A stretch of DNA of 64,000 nucleotides from positions 124,001-188,000 of the forward strand of contig MAAQ01000018.1 in the NCBI GenBank assembly GCA_002162685.1, given 5' to 3'. The position numbers and the translations under genes are program-made. Each line of letters starts with the position of its first letter. Within the stretch, counting starts at the first letter, position 1. Below are positions 1-9,486 of the stretch, one piece after another. This DNA is from Flavobacteriales bacterium 33_180_T64. Lineage in GTDB: Bacteria; Bacteroidota; Bacteroidia; Flavobacteriales; Flavobacteriaceae. The notes beneath the pieces are model-generated. The model was not told the DNA's origin. It was given only the letters and a program-made list of their open reading frames with translations, and made no database searches.

Positions 1-141
1 CAATGCTCCAAAGTAAGCTCCTGCATCACCAGTTGGTTGAGGCATTTCAATTAATCCACCGGGAATAAGTTTGTTAAGACCAAAGAATAAAACAAATAGG
101 CCGAGTAATATTCTCAAGACCAAAAACACTTTTGAATTCAT
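1..141 (-). CDS. DoxX-like small membrane protein (partial, cut by window edge)
   Basis: The 47 visible N-terminal residues begin MNSKVFLVLRILLGLFVLFF and continue GLNKLIPGG, a first membrane helix followed by a short loop. The start is the ATG facing the following gene. The helix plus the FGLNKL stretch resembles the first segment of DoxX-type four-helix membrane proteins, some of which are linked to oxidoreductase partners. The rest lies beyond the left edge, so the assignment rests on one helix only. It is on the same strand as the two large genes to its right, but a terminator hairpin separates it from them, so it is probably its own transcription unit. Confidence 0.5.
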   Translation of the reverse strand, partial: MNSKVFLVLRILLGLFVLFFGLNKLIPGGLIEMPQPTGDAGAYFGAL

Positions 142-238
142 AATATTTAGTATTAGTTAGTATATGAATATAGTGATTTTTAGTATAATGGAAATTTTAA
201 AGAAATGTTTAAGTGATAATTATGGTTGTTTAAAGCTT

Positions 239-272
239 AAAAAAACCTGCAATAAATGAATTTTGCAGGTTT
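239..272 (-). terminator. Rho-independent terminator of the secreted-protein gene
   Basis: A 10-bp perfect stem (AAACCTGCAA paired with TTGCAGGTTT, 10-nt loop) is followed, reading the minus strand, by seven Ts. It lies just after the stop codon of the 524-residue secreted protein and probably ends the alpha-2-macroglobulin operon. Confidence 0.85.
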
Positions 273-296
273 GTACTATATAAGTTAAGTGTTAAT

Positions 297-1871
297 TTAG
301 TTTACTTGTAATTTTATGATACGACCGTTTTTCTTTCGTTCTCCTAGTAAAAATAAACTTTGATTATTGATATTGATAACACCATTATTGACTTTGTAAT
401 AGACTTTTGATTCTTTATCATCAATTAATTTTTTGTAATCAAAATTGCCGTCTCCATCAATAGAAATCGCGTAGAGATTTGATCTTTTTGATGATGTTTG
501 TTTAAATGAAATACGATCTGCACTTAGTTTTTTTACATTGTCAGAACAATTGATAAAAAAGTAAGTAGATTCATTTACAGGTAAACTTGTATACGAACTA
601 TTTACAGTTCCTACTTGTGCTTTATTAATATTTCTTGCCCATTTTAAATTACCTTGAGCGTCTAATCGCATAGCCATAATGTCATTATAATGATAAACAG
701 TACGCGTACTCATGCTTCCGTTAGCACCCATTGAAGTATGTGTTGTAATAAAGAATTCTTCAGCATTAATAACAATATCATTATTGGCCATTAAGTACAC
801 GCCTTTAAAATCGATATTATTAATTCCTTTTGCTTTTTTTCGTTTCTTTTTACCCTCTCTATTTCCATATTTGTCGGTAAGGAATTCATTAGAAAAATCA
901 TTAAACTTATTAAAATTTGTTTGTAATGTCTTTGGATCTAAATCATAAATACATACACCGTTTAGTTTATATTCTTCTTTGTTTCCAAAAAAACCAACAC
1001 AAGCCAAACGCTCACTGTTTTTGACTAAATACAAAGATTCTATGTATTTGTCTTCGCTTTTAAAACTAATACTTTGTTCGCCTTCTGCATTAATTTTATT
1101 TAACTCATAATGATAGTTTACTTTACCTTTCTTTTTCGATTTTCTTTTTCCGCCTTCGTAAGCTTTTCCTAGAAAATATATAGTGCCATCTTCACCATCT
1201 ACTTGAAAACTTTTGTAAACAAATAATTTATCCTTAATATCTTTAACGATAAGTTTATCATAAACTTGTTCGAAATTATCATTGAAAACAAAAACCTTAT
1301 GAGTTTCTTTTTCTTTGTTTTTAAAGTCAAAATTTATTGCGAAAAACTTTTTATTTGCAGACATGATAACTTCTCCCATATGATTACCATCAGCTTGGCT
1401 AAATCCATTATCGAAGAAAAATGGAAATATCATAACACCGAAATATTTTTTCACATTATCTTCAGAAAAATCAAGAAGCGTTTTATTAGAGAAACTTAAT
1501 GTGTTTAAATCGGAAGACGCTACATTAATAGCAATCTTATCTTCTTTTTTTAGCGTTTCAACTTCAATAAGATGTAATTGATTATCTTTTAGAAAAGCAT
1601 TTCTAATCGTTTTATTTTTTACTTCATAATTTAATTCTTTTATAAGCTTTAGGTTGTTATCAAAATACTGGATGTAATAACCTTTTAATCTTCCAAAACC
1701 TGCATAATAAGATCTAATAGTCACAATACCACCATTATCGGCTTCTAGACTGAAACTTAGAAATGAATGTTTCTTTTTGTCTTTAAAAATGTCACTTTTC
1801 GTGATCGAAATGTCTTGAGCAAAAGACATGGTTACTAAAAATAGTAATGTAATAGTTAAGAGTTTTTTCAT
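297..1871 (-). CDS. Secreted protein of unknown function
   Basis: This is a 524-residue protein with a clear signal peptide (MKKLLTITLLFLVTMSFAQ, cleavage after the A before Q). The mature part is rich in Lys, Asn, Phe and Tyr and in short beta-type segments, with phrases such as YYAGFGRLKGYYIQYFDNN and DIMAMRLDAQGNLKWARNIN that suggest a repeated-strand, propeller-like fold reporting values along a trajectory. I do not recognise a family, and no catalytic motif, lipobox or T9SS sorting tail is visible, so it is predicted to be periplasmic. It starts 66 bp after the stop of the alpha-2-macroglobulin gene on the same strand with no terminator between, so co-transcription is likely. Its function is unknown. 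Confidence 0.8.
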   Translation of the reverse strand: MKKLLTITLLFLVTMSFAQDISITKSDIFKDKKKHSFLSFSLEADNGGIVTIRSYYAGFGRLKGYYIQYFDNNLKLIKELNYEVKNKTIRNAFLKDNQLHLIEVETLKKEDKIAINVASSDLNTLSFSNKTLLDFSEDNVKKYFGVMIFPFFFDNGFSQADGNHMGEVIMSANKKFFAINFDFKNKEKETHKVFVFNDNFEQVYDKLIVKDIKDKLFVYKSFQVDGEDGTIYFLGKAYEGGKRKSKKKGKVNYHYELNKINAEGEQSISFKSEDKYIESLYLVKNSERLACVGFFGNKEEYKLNGVCIYDLDPKTLQTNFNKFNDFSNEFLTDKYGNREGKKKRKKAKGINNIDFKGVYLMANNDIVINAEEFFITTHTSMGANGSMSTRTVYHYNDIMAMRLDAQGNLKWARNINKAQVGTVNSSYTSLPVNESTYFFINCSDNVKKLSADRISFKQTSSKRSNLYAISIDGDGNFDYKKLIDDKESKVYYKVNNGVININNQSLFLLGERKKNGRIIKLQVN

Positions 1872-1937
1872 TCTTTGATTAAATTTTGAAATTGAAAAAT
1901 AATAATTTTAATGGTTTCGTGTAGGAAATTTTTCTAA

Positions 1938-4900
1938 TTATTCTACTTTTATTTTTACACCTTCACTATGACTACTAAACTCTGGAGCATACATACTTTG
2001 AATTGTTGTGATGCCGTTACTCATATGTCCAGCGTTATTAACTCTTAAGTCATACTCAAAAACATAAACTCCTTTTGGTAAATAATCGAAAAAGAAATTA
2101 GTAGAAGCGTCTTTTGTACTTTCATAATAGCCTAAACCATCTTGGTATTTGTATTGTGATAATACATTTATAGGTTCTAATCCTGCAGCACGCATATCTT
2201 TCATGTGAACAAATTCCATAGCACGATCACTTCGTAATTCAATACGAACTCTTACCAAGTCGCCAACTTTTAAATTGGTTTTAGATGTAATTTCAGTAAT
2301 TTGTTCTCCAGTTGCCGTATTGGTTTTTTTGAAGAGTTTTTTCTGTAATTTAAGAGGTGTTTCGGCAGAAGTAATCTTATCTAAATCTTCAAAATATTGC
2401 CAGTATAAACTTCCCCAAGCAATACCATCGCCTTTTTTTGTGAGTTTTACGGTTGCCATGTTTGATAATATTTCAGAAGCAGACCATGACGTTTTATAAT
2501 AGCCTGTACCAGCCTCTGTTTTTACGTTTTCTAATTTTGAAGCTTCAATCTCTTTTCCACCTAAAACCACGTCAACCATATCCGTTACACTTAGCCAATC
2601 ACTTCCTTGTAATAATAAGGCATAGATAGCATCTGTTGTAGCTTTAGTAGTTTGCCAACGGTTGGTTTGCTTGTTTTTAAGTAACCAGATTTTTAGATTA
2701 TCGATAGTTGTGGCATCATTTTCAATTTCAGAAAAAACTTCAATTAATAAGGCTTGTGTTTCTATTGGTGCTTGATACCAATACCATGAGCTGGTATTTT
2801 CTTTCCAGTACATACCTAATTCTTCCGAAGTGATACTCGTTTCACGTAATGACTTTAATATTCTTTCTGATGTTGTTTTGTCATCCATTCTATTAACAAC
2901 TAATGCCATTAGTCCTTTTGCATATAAGGAGCGACTTAACCAATACTTTTGAATTTGAGTTTGGTAATAATCCATAATAGATTGAACCTCTTTTGATGGC
3001 TTGTTATTAGTATAAAAGCTTCGCATATACAAATAATGCAATTGCGTATAACTTAAATGATCTTTAGATAAATCTGCTTTTGGATTATATTTTTTAATGT
3101 CTTTATACTCTTGTATAAATTCTGCATCTAAATAGCTTATAGCTTTAGTTAGCATTTGCGAAGTTTCAGTGCTTGTTACTCCTAGTTTATTAAGATGTCC
3201 AAAGCCTGTAATGATATGCTGTGTGATATAGCGGTTAGGTTGCCCACCATTAAACCATGACCAAGCACCATTTGCCATCTGACCGTTTTTAAGTTTACGT
3301 ATAGCCAATTCTAATTCAGTATTCATTTTGTTTAAATCGAATAATAAAGCAATACGTTTTTTTTGCTCTGTTTCACTTTGCGCATCGCGTAACCATGGGG
3401 TTTCTTGAATTAAAAGCGATTTCAAGTCTTGGTTTTTTTCAAGATTACTCAATAAAGCATCTGTATTTTTCCATTGGTTAAAAACTTCTTGAATTCTCGG
3501 ATTGCTATTCGCAATATGACTTGCTAGTGCATTAGCATAATAACGACTAAAGGTTTGCTCATTACACTCATAAGGATACTCCATCAAATATGGTAAAGCT
3601 TGAACAGCATACCAAGCTGGATTTGATGTAATCTCTAAAGTGAGTTTATGATGCTTAAGTGTTGTTGAGGTATTGGTTTTGAGTTTGTCTAAGGTAAATG
3701 TTCGTGTTTCATTACTCTTAATCCACATTGGTAAGGTTTCGGTGACTAACATTCTATTGCTTAACACAGGTAATGCATTTTGTTCGCCATCGCTAAAATC
3801 TCCTGCTTTCGCTAAAATTTTATACTGAACAGCATCAACATCAAACGGAATATGAAGTGTCCATGAAGCTTGTGTATTTCCTTTAGCATCTACTACAAAT
3901 TGAACGGTTTCCTTTGTTAATGAAATGCCAAGATGCTCAGTGATATCTTTTCCTGAAATAGGATTAGTTAATACTAGCTTTGCTTGTCCAGATAATTGTT
4001 TGTCAGTTAAATTTGCAATTTTTGTGCTGATAGAAATCTGATCCCCTTCGCGTAAAAAACGAGGAGCATTGGGTAGCACCATCAATTCTTTTTGCGTAAC
4101 AGTTTCTAAAGTTGTTGTTCCGCTTTCTAAGGTTTTGGTATGTGCTAATAATTGCAATTTCCATTTGGTTAAGGCTTCAGGAGTTGTGAAATTAAAACTC
4201 ACATTGCCTTCTTCATCCGTTTGTAACTGCGGAAAGAAAAATGCGGTTTCTTGAAGATTCTTACGGATTTTGACATCGTCAAAGTTTTGTTTCTTTGTTT
4301 CTTTGTTTGTAATTTCAGAAACCATGTAACCTCCACTTTGTTCGGTTTTGCTTTTAAAAACTAGAGCTTTTTTATCTTTCATAAAAGCAATTTCCATATC
4401 ATCTTCTCTGACAAAACCAATACTATCATTTTCCATTCTTGGTGCTGCACTTTCTGCAACAACTATGACTTCTTCTAAAACAGCACTATCTTCATTAAGC
4501 GTTATACTATAATAATTGTCATTAGAGATTTTTAGTTCTAAGGCTTTGTAGCCTATATAGCTTACAACTAGAGTTTCACCTTTTTTTACTTTTATTGAAA
4601 ATTTTCCATCAAAATCAGAAGTTGTACCTGTATCTGTTCCTTTGATATTAATATTAACACCTATGAGGAGCTCTCCAAGATTGTCTTTTACAATACCTTG
4701 AACCATTCCTTTGGTTACATGAGATACATTTTTACTAGTATAGGTTGATGGTATAGCTGCATTTAGTCTTCTTAAATACTGTTGTCTTCCGTAATAATAC
4801 TCGCTAAAATAGAGTCCGAATAAATTAAGTTGATCGTAGTTTTGCACAGTATAACTACCATGATTATACTGTGCATTTTCTATTCTAAAAGTATTTGTTC

Positions 4901-7900
4901 TAAAACTCTGTCCAGCGTGTAATCGATATATCGAATAGTAGGTTGGTTTTTGTATTGGGTTAAAATTCCAGTGATGCGTTTTAAATTGATCTAAAGATGC
5001 ATCATACATACTTGCTAGTAATTCTGTAGCGATTTTTTCGCCTTTAGGGCCTTTAATTTTAAAACGCCAAGTTTCATCGGTTCCAGGTTGAAGTTTGTCT
5101 CTAAATGTAAGGGTTTCAATTTCTAAATCTGTTTTTGGATACGGTACAGAAATATTAAGGCTTCCACTTTTAAAGCTGTTTTTAAAAGCATAAGTATAAT
5201 GCACAATAAAACCACCTAAATCTTCAGAGTTTACAGGAATCTGTATTGTTTTTTTAGTGTTGCTTAATGGTATTAATTGCTTACTTACAATGGTTTTGTT
5301 TTTTTCAATTTCAACAGTAACATATATATTCGAAGACGATGAACCGAGTATAAGATCAACAGTCTCTCCAATAGCATAACTCGTTTTGCTTGTTTGAATA
5401 TGAAACAGTTTGTTGTCTGCTAATGTTTTATCACCATTGCTATAAATAGTGGTTTGAACTTCATCTTTTACATTTTGACCAAAACGATCTTTACTTTCTA
5501 ATACAATGCGGTATTTGCCAGATTCCCAGCGTTTAATTTTTCCTAATATTAAGGTTTTTGATGTTTCAGTATCAAACGATTTTGATAGTACAAGCGCTCC
5601 TTTATTCCAATTTTTGCTATCGTGTTCGTTAGTATAAGCCTCATTAGGAAACAAGGTTTTAAATTCTAATTTAGTGAGGTTTTTATAATCTGGAGCAGCC
5701 CAAGGACGTAATCTTAATACACTATTTGGTGCTTTTAATTTATAGATTTTTAATGTGCCCTTTGCAGGAACAAATTCACCATTAAGGTTTCTTGTGTCGA
5801 TCTTAATGGTATGTGTTTTATTGTCTTTATCTAATGTATTAGCAACAATTATAGAAGCTGTTAATGCATGATAACCAACATTAACTACAGTTGTAGTACT
5901 TCGTGTTTCCCCGTTAATATCAGTAATATCTGCAGTTACTTCATAGTTAAATGTAGGCAACGACATTTTATCGACACTTTCATCAGGAATGGCTTTAAAT
6001 TTTATGTTGAAATTACCAAAGGCATCTGTCGTAGTTTCTCCGTGTGTAATCTCTTGTGGTTCACTATTAAAATACGGCCTGTGCCAATAGTACCAATTAG
6101 GATAACGTATTTTTCGGTGTACACGATAGATTACTTTTGCATCTGTAATACTACTTCCAGCATAAGCCAATGCATTTCCATTTATGTTTATAGTATCATT
6201 AACTTTATACGTTTCTGATACGGGTTTGAATGTCGCTTCAAATTTTGGACGTTTATATTCTTCTACTGAAAAAGAATGGGAAGTATTAATAGTATTATAG
6301 CCATTTAATTTCAGGAAGAAATTACCTGTTAATCCATTGCTTGGTAATATGAATTCTCCAGAAACTGAACCAAATGTATTGGTAACGAGCGCTAGTTTTT
6401 TTACTTCTTCACTATTGGCATTATACAAGGTTACATTAATATGCTTGTTTGAAAGTACTTCAGGTTTATTATTTTTAGTGGTCATAATAATACCTTTAAA
6501 GTATAGGGTTTGACCAGGTCTGTATATACTTCTGTCTGAAAACAGAAAGCCTTTATCCTTAGGTTTATTATTATCATAACTATAATAACGGTTTACATAA
6601 AGGTTTTTAAATACAGCAGTATCGTTTGTTGTTGTGATTTTCAGAGAGATTCGTGAACGTGAATAGTTTTGTTTTGAAATTGAAATTTCACCATTCTTGT
6701 TAGTTGTATAGTGTTCGGTTTTATAATTGTTTTTATAGTTTTTGAAAAAAGTAAGCCTAACAGAGGCATCTGTAATAGGTTTTCCGTGAGTTCTATCTAT
6801 GATTTGGTAGATTGTATTCTTTTTATCTTCCTTTTGGACATATGCGATATCAGTGACTTGTATTTCTTTAAAGGCATATGTATTACTATCGTTTAAGACT
6901 TGTCCGAAAATAATATAATGGCCATTTTTAAGTTTCGGAATTGCAATTTCTGTACTGTGCTGTTGATGATCATCTTCATTTTTAAGAGTAGAAGTCCAAC
7001 GCTCTATGGCTTTCATTTGGTTTAAAACCTTTAAATGTTCAGACGGTTTATTATAAGTGTTAAGAATTTTTAGTTGATCTTCGGAAACTGTACCAATTTT
7101 AAAATTAATGGTCTCCAAATTTTTGTAGCGAATAAGTGCTAAGGTATTAGTATTTATTGCTATAATATCTTCAGTCGTGATTTGTAGTGTTTGAGCTAAG
7201 ATTTGTCTTTTAAGGATCTTGCATTGTTTGGCACCTTTACTTTTAGGATAGTTTTTAAGTGTTGTGAGACAAAGCTCTAGAGCATTTTTAAATTTCCAAC
7301 GATGCGCTTCATTTGTTTTTGGTTGATAATTAGTGCCTTGCTGCTGAAATATTTTAGCGATTTCAAAATTGTATAATGCAGAAACATCAAACTTAATATT
7401 ATCCCATTTTTTACTTTCTTCATGTAAAGCATTGAGAAACAATTCTTGTTTATTATCAAAAGTTGCATTTTGGTAAATGAAATTTAAGCGTGCTATGTCA
7501 ACATCAACTAGCGCATTAGGAGAAGCGTCATTTAAATGAAATTTTATAAGTCTCTGGTAAATTTTGAGTGCTTGTAATTGTAATGACGTAGAATCTTGAG
7601 ATTCTAAATTCATAAAAGCATAAGCTTTTGAAGTTCCTAATAATTTCGGACTATCAATTTCAAATTTATAGGCTGGTTTTGTAATGTTATTTTCATTGGT
7701 TTTATAAAATTGAAGCGCATTATGAGATAATAAATCGTAAAGAGTAGGTCTGTAAGTTTTAGAATTTATTTGAGGAGTTAAAATAGCATCATAAGCTTCT
7801 AAGCTCGTTTGTTGTAGTATTAATCCATTAGCTAATGATTGCTCATAATTAAAGTGAACTTCTTCAAATAAGGTTTCTAAATCCCAAGTTCGAAAATCAA

Positions 7901-8309
7901 TCTCGTCAACTTTTTTATTGGTTTTAGTACGGTTATAGAATTTCCATTTGTTTTGAGTAAAGTATTGCCAATACAAGGTTGCTAAAATATTTTGGAGTAC
8001 ATTTTTTGTTGGCGATTCACTTTTTGAGATGATGCTTTTAAAATCATTGATGACATTAAACTGTGCATCTTCTTCAAGAATTAAAGCATATTTACTTCTG
8101 TAGAGCAAGGTTTTAACTTCCTGAGGTGTATTGTTGCTTGCTTTTGCTTTTTTTTCAATAGACACTACGATTTTTAACGCAGACTTCGGTAAGCCTTTAT
8201 TTTCGAAATCACTCACTTGTTTCCATAACTCGGAAAAATCTTCAGGAGTTTGAGCATTTGAGAAGTTTGCATAAAATAGGAGCATCAGTATAAGTGAAAT
8301 ATGTTTCAT
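1938..8309 (-). CDS. Alpha-2-macroglobulin family protein with thioester and embedded carboxypeptidase-regulatory domain
   Basis: This 2123-residue protein has a signal peptide (cleavage near ANFSNA-Q) and no lipobox, so it should be free in the periplasm, unlike lipoprotein YfhM of E. coli. Domains in order: helical N-terminal part; MG2-type domain with SDRSIYRPGQTLYFKG near residue 590; further macroglobulin domains; a SusC-like carboxypeptidase D regulatory domain at about 1199-1283 ending EEVIVVAE; the A2M domain near 1355-1450 (FNFTTPEALTKWKLQLLAHT); the thioester domain with CNEQ at 1582-1585; and C-terminal beta domains. In this family the Cys-Gln thioester covalently traps attacking proteases after bait cleavage. 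The usual partner pbpC is not adjacent. The downstream gene is the secreted protein of unknown function. The family call is secure; the protease-trap role follows from the family. Confidence 0.93.
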   Translation of the reverse strand: MKHISLILMLLFYANFSNAQTPEDFSELWKQVSDFENKGLPKSALKIVVSIEKKAKASNNTPQEVKTLLYRSKYALILEEDAQFNVINDFKSIISKSESPTKNVLQNILATLYWQYFTQNKWKFYNRTKTNKKVDEIDFRTWDLETLFEEVHFNYEQSLANGLILQQTSLEAYDAILTPQINSKTYRPTLYDLLSHNALQFYKTNENNITKPAYKFEIDSPKLLGTSKAYAFMNLESQDSTSLQLQALKIYQRLIKFHLNDASPNALVDVDIARLNFIYQNATFDNKQELFLNALHEESKKWDNIKFDVSALYNFEIAKIFQQQGTNYQPKTNEAHRWKFKNALELCLTTLKNYPKSKGAKQCKILKRQILAQTLQITTEDIIAINTNTLALIRYKNLETINFKIGTVSEDQLKILNTYNKPSEHLKVLNQMKAIERWTSTLKNEDDHQQHSTEIAIPKLKNGHYIIFGQVLNDSNTYAFKEIQVTDIAYVQKEDKKNTIYQIIDRTHGKPITDASVRLTFFKNYKNNYKTEHYTTNKNGEISISKQNYSRSRISLKITTTNDTAVFKNLYVNRYYSYDNNKPKDKGFLFSDRSIYRPGQTLYFKGIIMTTKNNKPEVLSNKHINVTLYNANSEEVKKLALVTNTFGSVSGEFILPSNGLTGNFFLKLNGYNTINTSHSFSVEEYKRPKFEATFKPVSETYKVNDTININGNALAYAGSSITDAKVIYRVHRKIRYPNWYYWHRPYFNSEPQEITHGETTTDAFGNFNIKFKAIPDESVDKMSLPTFNYEVTADITDINGETRSTTTVVNVGYHALTASIIVANTLDKDNKTHTIKIDTRNLNGEFVPAKGTLKIYKLKAPNSVLRLRPWAAPDYKNLTKLEFKTLFPNEAYTNEHDSKNWNKGALVLSKSFDTETSKTLILGKIKRWESGKYRIVLESKDRFGQNVKDEVQTTIYSNGDKTLADNKLFHIQTSKTSYAIGETVDLILGSSSSNIYVTVEIEKNKTIVSKQLIPLSNTKKTIQIPVNSEDLGGFIVHYTYAFKNSFKSGSLNISVPYPKTDLEIETLTFRDKLQPGTDETWRFKIKGPKGEKIATELLASMYDASLDQFKTHHWNFNPIQKPTYYSIYRLHAGQSFRTNTFRIENAQYNHGSYTVQNYDQLNLFGLYFSEYYYGRQQYLRRLNAAIPSTYTSKNVSHVTKGMVQGIVKDNLGELLIGVNINIKGTDTGTTSDFDGKFSIKVKKGETLVVSYIGYKALELKISNDNYYSITLNEDSAVLEEVIVVAESAAPRMENDSIGFVREDDMEIAFMKDKKALVFKSKTEQSGGYMVSEITNKETKKQNFDDVKIRKNLQETAFFFPQLQTDEEGNVSFNFTTPEALTKWKLQLLAHTKTLESGTTTLETVTQKELMVLPNAPRFLREGDQISISTKIANLTDKQLSGQAKLVLTNPISGKDITEHLGISLTKETVQFVVDAKGNTQASWTLHIPFDVDAVQYKILAKAGDFSDGEQNALPVLSNRMLVTETLPMWIKSNETRTFTLDKLKTNTSTTLKHHKLTLEITSNPAWYAVQALPYLMEYPYECNEQTFSRYYANALASHIANSNPRIQEVFNQWKNTDALLSNLEKNQDLKSLLIQETPWLRDAQSETEQKKRIALLFDLNKMNTELELAIRKLKNGQMANGAWSWFNGGQPNRYITQHIITGFGHLNKLGVTSTETSQMLTKAISYLDAEFIQEYKDIKKYNPKADLSKDHLSYTQLHYLYMRSFYTNNKPSKEVQSIMDYYQTQIQKYWLSRSLYAKGLMALVVNRMDDKTTSERILKSLRETSITSEELGMYWKENTSSWYWYQAPIETQALLIEVFSEIENDATTIDNLKIWLLKNKQTNRWQTTKATTDAIYALLLQGSDWLSVTDMVDVVLGGKEIEASKLENVKTEAGTGYYKTSWSASEILSNMATVKLTKKGDGIAWGSLYWQYFEDLDKITSAETPLKLQKKLFKKTNTATGEQITEITSKTNLKVGDLVRVRIELRSDRAMEFVHMKDMRAAGLEPINVLSQYKYQDGLGYYESTKDASTNFFFDYLPKGVYVFEYDLRVNNAGHMSNGITTIQSMYAPEFSSHSEGVKIKVE

Positions 8310-8400
8310 TTGTCAAGATTTACAGCAACCTACATTCAAAATCTATTCCAAAAAATAGTGAATGCGTGAATACGGTATTTGAATGAGTGAAGTTACATGT

Positions 8401-8430
8401 TTTGCCAGTGAAATAGAAAGGTTATTTTTG
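8401..8430 (+). promoter_or_regulatory. Promoter of the TPR gene (TTTG / TATTTTTG)
   Basis: TTTG (8401-8404), an 18-bp spacer and TATTTTTG (8423-8430) match the Bacteroidota -33/-7 consensus. The predicted transcription start falls about 17 bp before the ATG at 8452, which rules out the in-frame ATG at 8383. Confidence 0.65.
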
Positions 8431-8451
8431 TATTCCCGACTTAAATCTTGT

Positions 8452-9405
8452 ATGAAGTTTATTTTAATATGTTTTTGCTTACCTGTATTTGTTTTTGGCC
8501 AATCTCATCTAGAAAAAGGACAACAATTAATTGCTGCTAAAGATTTTAAAAAAGCAGAACAACATCTTTTGAAATATAATGAAACACATCAAAATGATAT
8601 AGAAGGCATTGAACTTTTAGGAGATGCTTATGGTCATCAGAGACAATGGGATAATGCTATTATTTATTATAAAAAATTAACCAAGTTAGAACCTCATAAT
8701 GCGAATTTCCATTATAAGCATGGAGGCGCTTTAGGGATGAAAGCACTTAGTGTAAGTAAGCTAAAAGCCCTAGGTATTATTGGAGATGTGAAATCGGCAT
8801 TTTTAAAAGCTGCTGCGCTAGATCCTAGTCACATTGATACACGTTGGGCTTTAGTCGAATTGTACATGCAGCTACCCGGTATTATTGGAGGAAGCAAAAG
8901 CAAGTCGTTAAAATATGCTAATGAATTAGAAGCTTTATCTAAAGTTGATGGGTATTTAGCAAAAGGTTATATTTATGAATATGATGATGAGCCAGAAATG
9001 GCTGAGACCTATTACAAAATGGCTATACATGTAGGTGGTTCATTAACCTGTTATGAAAAGCTTACTAAGTTGTACGAAAAAGAAAAGCAACCAGATAAAG
9101 CAATCTCTAATTTGGAAGCTTCAGGAGAACGTCATCAACGCAATGCCATGCATTATCAAATTGGAAAGGTTTGTGCAGAATATAATATTCAGTTAGATAA
9201 AGGTGAAAAATGCTTAATGGCTTACATTGAGAACTATTCGGCTAAAGATGGTGTGCCAAAAGCTTGGGCCTATTACCGATTATCTCAAATCTATAAGCAT
9301 AAAAAAAATAAGGTAGATGCTTTAAAATGGATAGATGAAGCTATTGTTAGTTTGCCAAAAATTAAAGCCTTTAAAAAGGAAAAACAAGAGATTGAAAAAC
9401 TTTAA
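8452..9405 (+). CDS. Secreted tetratricopeptide-repeat protein
   Basis: The 317-residue protein starts MKFILICFCLPVFVFGQ, a signal peptide cleaved before the Gln. The mature part is a run of TPR helices: QLIAAKDFKKAEQHLLKYNE, WDNAIIYYKKLTKLEPHNAN, PEMAETYYKMAIHVG, PDKAISNLEASGER and VDALKWIDEAIVSLP. TPRs are protein-interaction scaffolds, and nothing else is visible. The reading frame extends 23 codons upstream to 8383, but that extension spans the predicted promoter and would hide the signal peptide, so the ATG at 8452 is preferred. It is divergent from the alpha-2-macroglobulin gene, and mpl follows with its own promoter. The partner and role are unknown. Confidence 0.85.
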   Translation: MKFILICFCLPVFVFGQSHLEKGQQLIAAKDFKKAEQHLLKYNETHQNDIEGIELLGDAYGHQRQWDNAIIYYKKLTKLEPHNANFHYKHGGALGMKALSVSKLKALGIIGDVKSAFLKAAALDPSHIDTRWALVELYMQLPGIIGGSKSKSLKYANELEALSKVDGYLAKGYIYEYDDEPEMAETYYKMAIHVGGSLTCYEKLTKLYEKEKQPDKAISNLEASGERHQRNAMHYQIGKVCAEYNIQLDKGEKCLMAYIENYSAKDGVPKAWAYYRLSQIYKHKKNKVDALKWIDEAIVSLPKIKAFKKEKQEIEKL

Positions 9406-9457
9406 TACACCTCTAAAAACTTCTTTATTACTGTTTCTTACTTAGCACTTCAATTAG

Positions 9458-9465
9458 TATATTTG
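9458..9465 (+). promoter_or_regulatory. -7 element of mpl (TATATTTG)
   Basis: TATATTTG fits the TAnnTTTG consensus. The -33 region is weak (TTTC around 9434). The element overlaps the first in-frame TTG of the reading frame and so supports the ATG at 9487 as the real start. Confidence 0.55.
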
Positions 9466-9486
9466 GAGGTCTACAAAATTCAACAC

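Noticed and set aside
5868-6218. Plus-strand open frame of 116 codons inside the alpha-2-macroglobulin gene
   Set aside because: It is antisense to a well-supported coding region, has Ile/Ser/Tyr-biased composition typical of reversed AT-rich codons, and shows no motif.
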